Source: Bacillota bacterium (GTDB lineage: Bacteria; Bacillota; Clostridia; Christensenellales; SZUA-584). Taken from it: a DNA stretch of 64,000 bases. Below are positions 52,748 to 61,508 of the stretch, one piece after another (the first letter of the stretch is position 1; each line of letters starts with the position of its first letter). The notes below the pieces were generated by a model. The model had not been told where the DNA came from, ran no database searches, and worked only from the letters and a program-made list of their open reading frames with translations. The stretch spans positions 48,326 through 112,325 of the forward strand of contig JAEWRI010000039.1 in assembly GCA_023460085.1 (NCBI GenBank), read 5' to 3'. Position numbers and translations under genes: made by a program.

Positions 52748-53311
52748 ATGGACGACAACACTGCGTTATATGTGCAGAATTTCGTGGCGCATGGGTCGAA
52801 GAGCAGACGTACTTGCGCATTTGTGGAACGTATCGGCGCGACGGTGCTGGGGGTAAAGCCTGCGTGCCTGACCACGGTATCGCCGGAATGCCTTGTCATG
52901 TGCGGCAGGCATCTTTCGGGCAGCGGTCCTGTGACGTTTGCCATCGTGAAAAGTGTGAAAGAGAAGAAGCAGTTGTTCATTTATCACCGGGAGCGGCTGG
53001 AAGCTACATTGGCGTCTGCGCCCGTGAGGCGTTATTTGGAGGATCTGGGATATCCGCAGGAAGGCGGCACGACGCAATTGGTACGTATACTGACGGAAAG
53101 GCTGCGGGGCACGCGCTTTCCCCACGAGATCGGAATATTTCTGGGGTATCCCCTGAAGGACGTGCGTGGCTTCATGGGAGCGAAGATACCTTACCGCAAG
53201 ACGATGGGGTGGCGCATGTACGGTGATGTTCATCAGTCGGAAGAGATATACTGGCAGCACGCGGACGCACGTAAAAGCGTTCGAAACATGCTGCTTCAGG
53301 TATGTCAATAA
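52748..53311 (+). CDS. DUF3793 family protein
   Basis: 187 aa. Family features: KPACLTTVSPEC near the N-terminus, LFIYHRERLEATL in the middle, and the strongly conserved FPHEIGIFLGYPLKDVRGFM near 123-142 followed by a W..Y segment. The family is common in anaerobic clostridia beside flavodoxin or iron-transport genes; its biochemical role is unknown. The N-terminal Cys residues could bind a metal or haem. Followed by flavodoxin after 21 nt under the same palindrome-controlled promoter. Confidence 0.85.
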   Translation: MDDNTALYVQNFVAHGSKSRRTCAFVERIGATVLGVKPACLTTVSPECLVMCGRHLSGSGPVTFAIVKSVKEKKQLFIYHRERLEATLASAPVRRYLEDLGYPQEGGTTQLVRILTERLRGTRFPHEIGIFLGYPLKDVRGFMGAKIPYRKTMGWRMYGDVHQSEEIYWQHADARKSVRNMLLQVCQ

Positions 53312-53332
53312 ATATTTCAAGGAGTACGCGGT

Positions 53333-53752
53333 ATGGGAAAGACAGTGATCATTTACGGTTCCTCAACAGGGAATACCGAAACAGCGGCCAAATGGATAAA
53401 GGGAGCGATTGGCGGCGCAGATTTGATGGATGTGGTGAGCGTTGCGCCATCCGCGCTGACATCGTATGACGTCATTATACTGGGCTCATCCACCTGGGGC
53501 CAGGGAGAACTGCAGGACGATTTCGCGGGCTTTTACGACGCCATGTCGGAAGAGACCTTTTCGGGAAAGAAGGTTGCCGTATTTGGCTGCGGAGACCGGG
53601 ATATGTTTCCCGACTGCTTCTGCAACGCGGTGGATTTGATCGCGGACAAAGCAAAGGAATGCGGTGCGCACGTGGCGGAGCCGTTGTTCAGGATTGACGG
53701 CGATGTGGATGCGTATGAAGCAGACATCAAGGCATGGGCCGCAGAACTCTGA
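53333..53752 (+). CDS. Flavodoxin
   Basis: 139 aa FMN electron carrier that replaces ferredoxin when iron is short. FMN phosphate loop GSSTGNTETAAK at about 7-18; STWGQGELQDDF near 52-63 and FGCGDRDMFPDCFC near 83-96 are the other flavin loops. ATG at 53333 after AAGGAG. Probably co-transcribed with the DUF3793 gene; a terminator follows. Confidence 0.94.
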   Translation: MGKTVIIYGSSTGNTETAAKWIKGAIGGADLMDVVSVAPSALTSYDVIILGSSTWGQGELQDDFAGFYDAMSEETFSGKKVAVFGCGDRDMFPDCFCNAVDLIADKAKECGAHVAEPLFRIDGDVDAYEADIKAWAAEL

Positions 53753-53787
53753 TAATTTCTGATTCATTGATACACCCTTCGCGAGAG

Positions 53788-53811
53788 GGCCGCGCAAAAG
53801 CGCGGCCTTTT
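53788..53811 (+). terminator. Intrinsic terminator of flavodoxin gene
   Basis: GGCCGCGC / GCGCGGCC with an AAAA loop and TTTT. Confidence 0.88.
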
Positions 53812-53850
53812 CGCATTCTAAGGATGGCTGTACATGAGCTGTGCGATGCT

Positions 53851-54705
53851 TCAGTTCTGCCGATGTTCCTGGTTTTTCTTGTATTGCCCGGGCGTAACCC
53901 CGTAGCGCGCCTTAAACAGCTCTATGAAATGTGAAATGCTGTCGTACCCCAGATCCATCGCGGATTCGGTAATGCTCTTCTGTCCAATGAGCTCCCGCGC
54001 CTTTTCCATGCGCAATTCCGTCAGAAATGCCCGGGGATTCTGTCCGGTGATCTTTTTGAAGTGCTGGCTGAAGGCGGCCTCCGACATGCCCAGCTCGCCC
54101 GCAATCTCCCGGATGCTGACAGGTGAGGCGTATGTCTCCTTCATCATACGTATCGCGCGGTTTGCCGTGCTTTGGGGCACGCAGTTCAGCAGATGCAGCG
54201 CGCCCTTGGTCTGCAGCAGAAAATATGCCAGCTCTTGTCCAAACAGATCCAATACGTATTTATGGTCTCTTCCGCCGCTTTGAGACAACAGTCCCAGTAT
54301 CCTTTGGTAGACTTCGCGGAATGCTTCGCTGGTTTGCGCGCACAGCATCCGATCTCCCACCAGCGTATCGTAATCGAAATTTTCCTGGGCACAGACGTGC
54401 GCAGCGACGTCCTCAATTAACTCGTCGCTGAGCTCGAACACCAACGCGCGCGTCGCGCGATCCATATTCATATGAACGTGCGACTGAGGCGGGAGCAGTA
54501 AAAACTGTCCGCTGCCGTAAGTAAACCGATTGGAGTTGTTAACGCTGATGTGTTTTTCACCTTCGATAATGGTGCAAAGGCGGGCATATTCGTAGGAATG
54601 GTATGAATCGGAGTAATTTTTGTCAAGGTCGTAGTAAAGCACTCGCATATACTGTGTTTCAAGCCGGTCCGACAGTTCCAGCCCTCTGGTGAAATTATGA
54701 AGCAT
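53851..54705 (-). CDS. AraC-family regulator with cupin-like N-domain
   Basis: 284 aa. N-terminal beta-rich sensing domain (about 1-110: YARLCTIIEGEKHISVNNSN, GSGQFLLLPPQSHVHM) and C-terminal AraC helix-turn-helix pair (about 185-280: SIREIAGELGMSEAAFSQHF and YDSISHFIELFKARYG, ending TPGQYKK). ATG at 54705 after AAAGGGG. Divergent from the aldehyde dehydrogenase gene, which is its most likely target. Confidence 0.92.
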   Translation of the reverse strand: MLHNFTRGLELSDRLETQYMRVLYYDLDKNYSDSYHSYEYARLCTIIEGEKHISVNNSNRFTYGSGQFLLLPPQSHVHMNMDRATRALVFELSDELIEDVAAHVCAQENFDYDTLVGDRMLCAQTSEAFREVYQRILGLLSQSGGRDHKYVLDLFGQELAYFLLQTKGALHLLNCVPQSTANRAIRMMKETYASPVSIREIAGELGMSEAAFSQHFKKITGQNPRAFLTELRMEKARELIGQKSITESAMDLGYDSISHFIELFKARYGVTPGQYKKNQEHRQN

Positions 54706-54721
54706 AACGTCACCCCTTTCA

Positions 54722-54750
54722 ATCATAACACTCATCCGCACGTGCATCAA
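54722..54750 (-). promoter_or_regulatory. Promoter of AraC-family gene
   Basis: Minus strand TTGATG (54750-54745), 17 nt, TATGAT (54727-54722). Confidence 0.65.
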
Positions 54751-54766
54751 GGCTGCCAGCCCCGCT

Positions 54767-54796
54767 TTGTTAAATAAGAGATATATCTGCTAAAAT
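54767..54796 (+). promoter_or_regulatory. Promoter of aldehyde dehydrogenase gene
   Basis: TTGTTA (54767-54772), 18 nt, TGC-TAAAAT (-10 at 54791-54796), extended -10. The leader is about 190 nt. An inverted repeat CTGTA-AA-TACAG lies at 54831-54842 in it. Confidence 0.5.
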
Positions 54797-54992
54797 GCGG
54801 GATAGTATCGTACTGACAGCCTGCGTATACTGTAAATACAGCAACACAACGTCTGTTTTTGAACTTCTGAGGATATCATCCTGCATCAAGATATGGCAGA
54901 CCGCAACAGAATATGAGCATCATTTCGGGGCGCGGGTACGCGCAACGCTGTTTCGTCGTCCCGATCCGAATAAATAAAGGAGGTACGAAGGT

Positions 54993-56468
54993 ATGGAAAA
55001 AGCGATCGACGACAGGTACGGACTGTTTATCAACAATCAGTGGGTAGACGGTAAGAAAGGCAAAACTTTTGAGTGCTTTAATCCGGCCAACGGAGAGCGC
55101 CTGGCCACCTGTGTGGACGCCACGAAAGAGGATGTGGACGATGCGGTGGACGCGGCCTGGAAGGCGTTTGAAAGCTGGAAGAAGGTCAGCCCGCAGGAAC
55201 GAATGACAATACTTCTGAAAATCGCAGACCTTATCGACGAGAATGCCGGAAAGCTTGCGATGGTGGAAACGCTGGACAATGGCAAACCGATTCGCGAGAC
55301 CATGGCGATAGACGTGCCGCTGGCCTCCGATCATTTCCGCTATTTCGCGGGCGCTGTGCGCACAGAGGAAGGGCAGGCGGTGATGATCGACGACAACACG
55401 ATGAGCATCATACTGCGGGAACCTCTCGGTGTGGTAGGGCAGATCGTACCGTGGAATTTCCCGTTCCTGATGGCGGCATGGAAGCTGGCGCCCGCATTGG
55501 CTGCCGGCGACTGTGTCGTAATCAAGCCATCCTCCGTTACCTCGCTGAGCATGCTGGAGTTCGCGAAGCTATTACAGAAGGTACTCCCGCCGGGTGTGGT
55601 CAATGTGATTACCGGACGCGGATCGGTCAGCGGAAACGCCATGCTGCAGCACGAGGGCTTCCGCAAACTGGCGTTCACCGGCTCCACCGAGATTGGCTAT
55701 ACGGTGGCTGAGGCTGCCGCGAAGAAGATCATCCCCGCAACGTTGGAGCTGGGCGGGAAATCTGCCAACATCTATTTCTCCGATGCGCCGTGGGAAAAGG
55801 CTATTGAGGGGCTGCAAATTGGCATACTGTTTAATCAGGGGCAGGTATGCTGCGCCGGATCGCGCGCGTTTGTGCACGAGTCCATCTATGACAGGTTCCT
55901 GGAGGACGCAGTCAAGGCGTTTGAGAAGGTGAAGGTCGGCTTGCCATGGGAGAAGGATACCATCATGGGCTCACAGATCAACGAAGCACAGGTCAGCAAG
56001 ATTCTGGACTATGTGGAGATCGGTAAAAAGGAAGGCGCTCGCGTGGCCACGGGCGGCGTCCGCGCTGCGGAAGGCAGCCTCGGCAAGGGCTGCTTCGTGA
56101 AGCCTACTATATTGGCCGATGTTACCAACGATATGCGCGTGGCGCGCGAGGAGATATTCGGGCCGGTGGTGTGCGTGATCAAGTTCAAGGACGAGGATGA
56201 GGTTGTCCGCATGGCCAACGACAACGAGTATGGCTTGGGCGGCGCGGTATGGACGAAGGACATCAACCGTGCGTTCCGCGTGGCTCGCGGCGTGGAGACG
56301 GGCCGCATGTGGGTGAACAACTACAATAACCTGCCTGCGCACGCACCGTTTGGAGGCTATAAGAAATCGGGCATCGGGCGCGAGACGCACAAGATGATAC
56401 TGGAGCACTATACCCAGAAGAAGAACATCTACATCAGCCTAACGGAAAACAAAGTCGGTTTGTACTGA
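54993..56468 (+). CDS. NAD(P)-dependent aldehyde dehydrogenase
   Basis: 491 aa oxidising an aldehyde to the acid. Substrate/cofactor motifs: VGQIVPWNFPFLM near 150, VIKPSSVTSLS near 175, GSTEIGYTVAEA near 230, catalytic Glu in LELGGKSANIYF near 252 and catalytic Cys in NQGQVCCAGSR near 286, with EEIFGPV near 385 and FGGYKKSGIGRE near 455. All key residues are intact. ATG at 54993 after AAAGGAGG. The natural substrate is unknown; control by the divergent AraC protein is likely. Confidence 0.95.
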   Translation: MEKAIDDRYGLFINNQWVDGKKGKTFECFNPANGERLATCVDATKEDVDDAVDAAWKAFESWKKVSPQERMTILLKIADLIDENAGKLAMVETLDNGKPIRETMAIDVPLASDHFRYFAGAVRTEEGQAVMIDDNTMSIILREPLGVVGQIVPWNFPFLMAAWKLAPALAAGDCVVIKPSSVTSLSMLEFAKLLQKVLPPGVVNVITGRGSVSGNAMLQHEGFRKLAFTGSTEIGYTVAEAAAKKIIPATLELGGKSANIYFSDAPWEKAIEGLQIGILFNQGQVCCAGSRAFVHESIYDRFLEDAVKAFEKVKVGLPWEKDTIMGSQINEAQVSKILDYVEIGKKEGARVATGGVRAAEGSLGKGCFVKPTILADVTNDMRVAREEIFGPVVCVIKFKDEDEVVRMANDNEYGLGGAVWTKDINRAFRVARGVETGRMWVNNYNNLPAHAPFGGYKKSGIGRETHKMILEHYTQKKNIYISLTENKVGLY

Positions 56469-56484
56469 TTTCTGCGCATCGCGG

Positions 56485-56518
56485 CGGGAGCGGGGAATAA
56501 TCTCCGCCCCCGTTTTTT
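56485..56518 (+). terminator. Intrinsic terminator of aldehyde dehydrogenase gene
   Basis: CGGGAGCGGGG / CTCCGCCCCCG (one mismatch, one G-T), 6-nt loop, six Ts. Confidence 0.85.
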
Positions 56519-56665
56519 ATACCGCGATTGACTTCTGTACGCATGGGCGGACAGAAAACTCCAAAAGGGCGGCTTCGGGCATCAATATTTCGCGTGCTCC
56601 CGCAATCATACGCATTATTCCACATGAATAGACTTGTAGAAAGAAAGATTCGGGAGGACAATGTT

Positions 56666-57619
56666 ATGCGTAAAATGATCATCGCGGTACTGGTTTTGGT
56701 GTCGCTCATGCTCTGCTTTACAGGTTGTGCCAAGGAAAATGCGGAGGGACCCTCTGAAGAAATACCGGCGATGAATGTAGCGAACGAAAATATGCGGCAG
56801 ACGGTACTGTATCTTGAGGACGATAACGGATATATTGTGCCCGTGATGAAGGAAATAGAGTGGGTGGAGGGTATCGGCAAAGCGGCGGTAACCCAGCTTG
56901 TGGCGACGGCGGACGCGGACACACAGATGGAGTATCTGGGGCTTAATCCGATACTGGCGGAGGGGACCGAGATTTCACTCGACATTGACGACGGCGTGGC
57001 GGAGCTTCAGTTGAGCGAGGGCGCCATTGCCGCGGAAGACGCGGTAGGTGAGATGAACAAGGTCACCGCGGTGGTTAATACGCTATGCGAATTCCCCACC
57101 ATCGATTCGGTCATCATCCGGCAGGCAGGCTGTGACGACACGCTCCCCTGCGGTACGGATATTACCGCAGCGTTCCCGCCCTTCGACCTCAACGTGGTGA
57201 CGACGACACTGTCCTCCGACGATATGGCCAATGCATCAAAGATACTGCTGTATTATATAAACAGCGCGGACACGGCCATCATCCCTGTAACGAAGTATGT
57301 GGGCGGAGAGGCGGATGCCTTCGTAGTGATGAGCGAGCTGGTAAAGGGGCCTGGCGATGGCAAGCTGAAGAATCTCTTCCCGGAGGGTACGGAGCTGCTG
57401 GGCGTGGACGTGGACGAAGCCGGTGTGGCGACGATCAATTTCTCCAAGGAACTGTCCTCCATTGCCGATACGCCGGAAGCGCAGAGCAAGCTCGTCAAAT
57501 GCATCACGCTTTCACTGAAGCAGTTTGACAATATCGATGAGGTGGTTATACTGATAGATGGCAAGGAGTTTACCTCCACCTCGGAGTCTACAATGGCCTA
57601 TATCAATACGATGGGATAA
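56666..57619 (+). CDS. gerM: GerMN-domain lipoprotein (GerM-like)
   Basis: 317 aa sporulation/germination lipoprotein. Signal peptide with lipobox FTGC (Cys near 21). Two GerMN domains: about 45-165 (TVLYLEDDNGYIVPVMKEIE, AVTQLVATADA) and about 190-310 (ILLYYINSADTAIIPVTKYV, MSELVKGPGDGKLKNLFPEG). ATG at 56666 after GGGAGG. In Bacillus gerM is needed for normal sporulation and germination and lies before rph, rdgB and yfcE exactly as here. Confidence 0.92.
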   Translation: MRKMIIAVLVLVSLMLCFTGCAKENAEGPSEEIPAMNVANENMRQTVLYLEDDNGYIVPVMKEIEWVEGIGKAAVTQLVATADADTQMEYLGLNPILAEGTEISLDIDDGVAELQLSEGAIAAEDAVGEMNKVTAVVNTLCEFPTIDSVIIRQAGCDDTLPCGTDITAAFPPFDLNVVTTTLSSDDMANASKILLYYINSADTAIIPVTKYVGGEADAFVVMSELVKGPGDGKLKNLFPEGTELLGVDVDEAGVATINFSKELSSIADTPEAQSKLVKCITLSLKQFDNIDEVVILIDGKEFTSTSESTMAYINTMG

Positions 57620-57640
57620 GCGGAACAGAAAGGTTTGCTA

Positions 57641-58357
57641 ATGATGAGATCGGATGGACGCGGTGAGCGCGGTTTGCGCCCGCTGCGCATCACGAAGGAT
57701 TTTATGAAGAACGCGCACGGATCGGTGCTCATAGAGTGGGGCGGCACGCGTTTGTTGTGCACCGCGATGGCGGTGCCCGGCGTGCCCCCATTTCTGGAGG
57801 GTACTGACCGGGGCTGGCTCACCGCGGAGTACGCGATGCTGCCCGCAAGCACTCCGCAGCGTAAGCTGCGTGAAGCAAAGCGCCCGGACGGCCGGAGCAC
57901 GGAAATCGGCCGGATCGTCGGGCGCTGTTTGCGTACTGCCGTGGATTTTAGCGCGCTGACGGGGTATACGATCTATATCGACTGCGATGTCATCGAGGCG
58001 GATGGCGGCACGCGGACCGCGGCTATTACCGGAGGATGGGTGGCGCTGGAGCTCTGTGCGCGGCGGATGCTCGCAGAGGGCTGGATAGCCAGAACGCCGG
58101 TGAAAGAGGGCGTGGCGGCAGTTTCCTGCGGCATTGTGGACGGAACGGCGCTGCTGGATCTCGACTATTCAGAGGACAGCCGGGCGCTTGCGGATATGAA
58201 CGTGGCGATGACGCATTCCGGCGGTATCGTGGAGGTATTGTGCACGGGTGAAAAGCGCCCTGTAAAACCCAAAGAACTGCAGACACTGCTGCGTTACGCG
58301 CAGGAGGGCATCGGACAGGTTGTAAAAATACAACGCGAAACATTGGGGTACGAATGA
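57641..58357 (+). CDS. rph: Ribonuclease PH
   Basis: 238 aa phosphorolytic 3' exonuclease trimming tRNA precursors. RSDGRGERGLRPLRI at the N-terminus, GGTRLLCTAM near 37, LPASTPQRKLREAKRPDGRS near 70-89, and the catalytic CDVIEADGGTRTAAITGG near 115-132. Start ATG at 57641 after AGAAAGG; the second ATG 3 nt on is also possible. Its stop overlaps the rdgB start (ATGA). Confidence 0.96.
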   Translation: MMRSDGRGERGLRPLRITKDFMKNAHGSVLIEWGGTRLLCTAMAVPGVPPFLEGTDRGWLTAEYAMLPASTPQRKLREAKRPDGRSTEIGRIVGRCLRTAVDFSALTGYTIYIDCDVIEADGGTRTAAITGGWVALELCARRMLAEGWIARTPVKEGVAAVSCGIVDGTALLDLDYSEDSRALADMNVAMTHSGGIVEVLCTGEKRPVKPKELQTLLRYAQEGIGQVVKIQRETLGYE

Positions 58358-58932
58358 AGAAACTGATCATCGCGACGAACAACGCGAACAAGGTGAGGGA
58401 GATCAAGGCCATTTTTCAGGGAATCTACGACGAAGTGCTCTCACTCAAGGAAGCAGGGATATCGCTGGAGGTGGAGGAGGATGGCGTGACGTTTGAGCAG
58501 AACGCCGTCAAGAAGGCGGTTGCGGCGGCGCAGCTATCGGGCTGCGACACGCTCGCGGACGACTCGGGGCTGTGTGTGGACGCCCTGGGCGGCGCGCCGG
58601 GCGTGTATTCCGCGCGTTACGCGGGGCCGCACGCGGTGGACGCGCTCAACAACGAAAAGCTGTTATCGGCACTTCAGGGCGTAAAAGATCGCGGCGCGAA
58701 GTTTGTCAGCGTCGTAGCGCTGTCCAGGGGTGATGAAGTCATTACGGCAACTGGCGAAGTGTGCGGCGAAATCGCGGAACAGGCCTCGGGCTCCGGCGGC
58801 TTCGGATACGACCCGCTTTTTTTTCTGCCGGAGCTGGGACAAACCTTTGGTGAGCTGCCTGCGGAGATCAAGAATCAGCTTTCCCACCGGGCGCGCGCGC
58901 TTCATGCGCTGAGAGAAAAGCTTCTTTCATGA
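58354..58932 (+). CDS. rdgB: XTP/dITP pyrophosphatase (RdgB/HAM1)
   Basis: 192 aa house-cleaning enzyme that hydrolyses deaminated purine triphosphates. Motifs TNNANKVREI near 7-16, LADDSGLCVDALGGAPGVYS near 67-86 with metal-binding Asp, and GSGGFGYDPLF near 147. The HRARALHAL C-terminus is typical. Overlaps rph and yfcE by 4 nt each, so the three are translated in a coupled way. Confidence 0.96.
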   Translation: MKKLIIATNNANKVREIKAIFQGIYDEVLSLKEAGISLEVEEDGVTFEQNAVKKAVAAAQLSGCDTLADDSGLCVDALGGAPGVYSARYAGPHAVDALNNEKLLSALQGVKDRGAKFVSVVALSRGDEVITATGEVCGEIAEQASGSGGFGYDPLFFLPELGQTFGELPAEIKNQLSHRARALHALREKLLS

Positions 58933-59402
58933 AAAGGATACTCGTGATGAGCGATACGCACGGACACAAGCTGATGATGTCCGCGGCGCTCGCGAAATGC
59001 GGCGAATGGGATATGGTCATTCATCTCGGCGACTATTCGCAGGATGCCGTCGCGCTGAAGACCATGACGGACAAGCCCGTCTGGGCGGTGCGCGGCAACT
59101 GTGATTTGACGCGCGACATGCCGGAGGAACTCGGGCTTGTGGCAGAGGGCGTTTCCATCGCACTGGCGCATGGGCATCGCCACGGTGTGAAGCATTCGCT
59201 GCTTCGCCTCGGGCTGTATGGACTGCAGGAGGATGCGAAACTGGTGCTCTTCGGACACACGCACGTGCCGACGGAGGAATTTTACGAAGGCATCGTTCTT
59301 TATAACCCCGGCAGTCTGGGGGAGCCGCGCGGCGGAAGGCCCACCTTCGGCGTGGTGACAGTGGAAATCGATACGTTCCGCATCAAGACTTACGCACTGT
59401 AA
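58929..59402 (+). CDS. YfcE/MJ0936-type metallophosphodiesterase
   Basis: 157 aa. All ligand motifs are visible: MSDTHGHK near 7-14, HLGDYSQD near 36, RGNCD near 57, LAHGHRHG near 80 and LFGHTHVP near 106. The family hydrolyses phosphodiesters in vitro; the natural substrate is unknown. Fourth gene of the gerM operon, in the same order as Bacillus ysnB. Confidence 0.94.
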   Translation: MKRILVMSDTHGHKLMMSAALAKCGEWDMVIHLGDYSQDAVALKTMTDKPVWAVRGNCDLTRDMPEELGLVAEGVSIALAHGHRHGVKHSLLRLGLYGLQEDAKLVLFGHTHVPTEEFYEGIVLYNPGSLGEPRGGRPTFGVVTVEIDTFRIKTYAL

Positions 59403-59431
59403 GCTGGGGTATCAATGCCGCGGGAGGAATT

Positions 59432-59896
59432 ATGGGTATTCGATTTTCATCCACCGTGCTCATCACGCGCCGGTTCGACGCGATGAAGCGTTTCTATACG
59501 GAGGTGCTGGGCCAGCAAGTGACGCTGGACTTCGGCAGCTGTGTAACGCTGGAGTGCGCGCTGACGATATGGGAGCTGCGCGAGGACCATACGCTTGCGC
59601 GGTCAGAGCGGCAGGGCGGCAATGCCGATATGGAAGTCTGTTTTGAAACCGAGACTTTTGATGCCGAGGCGGCGCGCATGCTTGCGGCGCAGGTGCCGCT
59701 GGTGCATGGCATAACGGAGGAAGCATGGGGACAGCGTACGCTGCGCTTCCGCGATCCGGACGGCAATATGGTGGAGCTGGGGGAGAGCATCCCGTGCTTC
59801 TGCCGCCGTCTGCATGCCTGCGGCCTTGACGCGGACGCGGTGGCAAACAAAACAGGCGTCGCACCGGAAGCGGTACGACGCTATCTTCAGGGGTAA
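59432..59896 (+). CDS. Glyoxalase/VOC-fold protein with C-terminal helical extension
   Basis: 154 aa. A single VOC domain at about 1-120 (ITRRFDAMKRFYTEVLGQQV, FRDPDGNMVELGE) with few of the usual His/Glu ligands, then a 30-residue tail, FCRRLHACGLDADAVANKTG and on to VRRYL, that looks like a helix-turn-helix half. I cannot assign a reaction. GGGAGG precedes the ATG at 59432; the gap to the preceding gene is 29 nt. Confidence 0.82.
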   Translation: MGIRFSSTVLITRRFDAMKRFYTEVLGQQVTLDFGSCVTLECALTIWELREDHTLARSERQGGNADMEVCFETETFDAEAARMLAAQVPLVHGITEEAWGQRTLRFRDPDGNMVELGESIPCFCRRLHACGLDADAVANKTGVAPEAVRRYLQG

Positions 59897-59899
59897 GAA

Positions 59900-59919
59900 A
59901 AGGGCTCCGGAGAGCCCTT
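59900..59919 (-). terminator. Terminator between convergent genes
   Basis: AAGGGCTC / GAGCCCTT, loop CGGA. On the minus strand it is followed by TTCTTACC, so it best serves the carboxypeptidase gene; it may also stop plus-strand transcripts. Confidence 0.65.
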
Positions 59920-59924
59920 GGTAC

Positions 59925-61361
59925 TTATGCCTCATCCAGCAGAATTTCAATGGTTCCGGTGAGAAAGTCCTCCCATCCATACCGTTCATATTCCTTCGCA
60001 CGCTTCTGTCTTGCCTCTTCTCCGGGGCCAAGGTACGAGGGCTTGCGGCCTATCTCAATCGAGATGCAGAGGAAATCCGCATTCACAGGCTGATAGTATT
60101 CCATACAGTTGTCGATATCGCCAAAGCAGATGAGCGGTGTCTCCACGCCGCCCATCAGCAGCGCGCGGCGTCCCAGCCGGTCGCTGTAGACATAGCCTTC
60201 CGAGATGCTGCGCGCATAGTCTGTCAGCGTGCCGCCGTCGCCGTCGAGACTGTAATGCTCCGCCTCCGGGTAAGGCTCGTAGCCGCCCCCCAGCAGATCG
60301 TTGACATGTTCGGCGAAATCTGTGCATTTCGCATCGCTGGATGACGAGGTAAAGCTTTTATCACAGAATATCACGCCGCCCTGCTGGTGCAGATCGATAT
60401 AGGCCGCCGCGTCCGGTACGTAGGTCTCCAGCCATTTGATCATCGCCTGCGTCTCGCTTTCAGTGCCCAACCGGTATCCCGCGAAAAAGTCCATGCCCGG
60501 TACGGTGGAAAAATTCTCGGCAAGGTCTACACCCGCGGCCAGCTGCCCCGCGTTTACGGAAGGCATGGCGCGGTTTAAATCGACGCCGTGCGCGTTGGAC
60601 TTGCGGTTCACGTCGCCGCCTTCCATTATCAGCGTCCTTCCGTCCGGGTTCACCAGCGGTACCGCGACGATGATTACGCTTTCCAGCAGCGCCCGCACCT
60701 CCGCGTCTGTCTGTGCCTGTGCCAGCGTGTCGTTTAAAACCTTGACGGCGTATTCCGGCCCCGCGAATTCCCGCGCGTGAACGCCGCCTGTCAGCATCAG
60801 CAGCGGCTTCTCCCTGGCGGTGCCGCCGCCCAGATTGAGCGTCACCATGTACAGGTTACGCCCCAGTTCGCTGTGGCCGATGACGGAGATGTCCACGCCG
60901 TCGTACCGGCCCAGATTCAATATGTATTCCTCCAGCGCGGCATCGTCAATCGGCTGCGACAGATCGATATCGTGCTTCACCGGTTCTCCGGTCATATCGA
61001 CTTCAGTCCAAACGGCGGAGAGCGCATGGTCGTAGTCGCTGCGCCTCATGCCTTCAATGGTGATGCTGCCATATGCCGCGTACTGCCCGTTCAGTATCGT
61101 CAGCGACGCGGGGTCTGCAGGTAAAGCCGTTGCGGTGGGGGTAGGCTGCTGAGGCAGGGTGCTTTCGGATGGCTGGGCAGAGGAAGAGACGGGAGGATCC
61201 GTTGGCGCGGGGACAGAAGTGACGGTTACGGGAGTGGCGGAGTACGTAAAAATGCCGCATCCTTCAGCCGTCAGCAGCGGCAGCAGGCAAAGCCCAAACA
61301 GCGCGCAGCGCTTCAGCGCCGTACGCATATTGCCAAAGACACGAATCCGCGAATTCCTCAT
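59925..61361 (-). CDS. Secreted M14-family metallocarboxypeptidase
   Basis: 478 aa. Hydrophobic signal segment (about 17-32) ending TAEGC, an imperfect lipobox, then a Ser/Thr/Pro-rich linker (about 40-82). The peptidase domain, about 140-470, has zinc ligands HARE in GGVHAREFAG near 190 and His in YIDLHQQGG near 325, the substrate-binding DLNR near 255, and a general-base Glu probably in SIEIGRKP near 437. It may trim peptidoglycan stem peptides (gamma-D-Glu-meso-DAP type) or proteins. ATG at 61361 after GAGG. Confidence 0.9.
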   Translation of the reverse strand: MRNSRIRVFGNMRTALKRCALFGLCLLPLLTAEGCGIFTYSATPVTVTSVPAPTDPPVSSSAQPSESTLPQQPTPTATALPADPASLTILNGQYAAYGSITIEGMRRSDYDHALSAVWTEVDMTGEPVKHDIDLSQPIDDAALEEYILNLGRYDGVDISVIGHSELGRNLYMVTLNLGGGTAREKPLLMLTGGVHAREFAGPEYAVKVLNDTLAQAQTDAEVRALLESVIIVAVPLVNPDGRTLIMEGGDVNRKSNAHGVDLNRAMPSVNAGQLAAGVDLAENFSTVPGMDFFAGYRLGTESETQAMIKWLETYVPDAAAYIDLHQQGGVIFCDKSFTSSSSDAKCTDFAEHVNDLLGGGYEPYPEAEHYSLDGDGGTLTDYARSISEGYVYSDRLGRRALLMGGVETPLICFGDIDNCMEYYQPVNADFLCISIEIGRKPSYLGPGEEARQKRAKEYERYGWEDFLTGTIEILLDEA

Positions 61362-61416
61362 ATGTGTATCCTCAATCAGTTATTTCATGGGGTTGATTAT
61401 CGTGGGGATTTTGAAT

Positions 61417-61445
61417 AGTATATCATAATTAATGGGCAGGCACAA
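61417..61445 (-). promoter_or_regulatory. Promoter of carboxypeptidase gene
   Basis: Minus strand TTGTGC (61445-61440), 17 nt, TGA-TATACT (-10 at 61422-61417), extended -10. Confidence 0.65.
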
Positions 61446-61508
61446 AGAGAAATGGGTAGATCGCGCTGCCTCAGGGCGGCTTCGCAGAATGCGCCAGACG
61501 GGTGGCTT

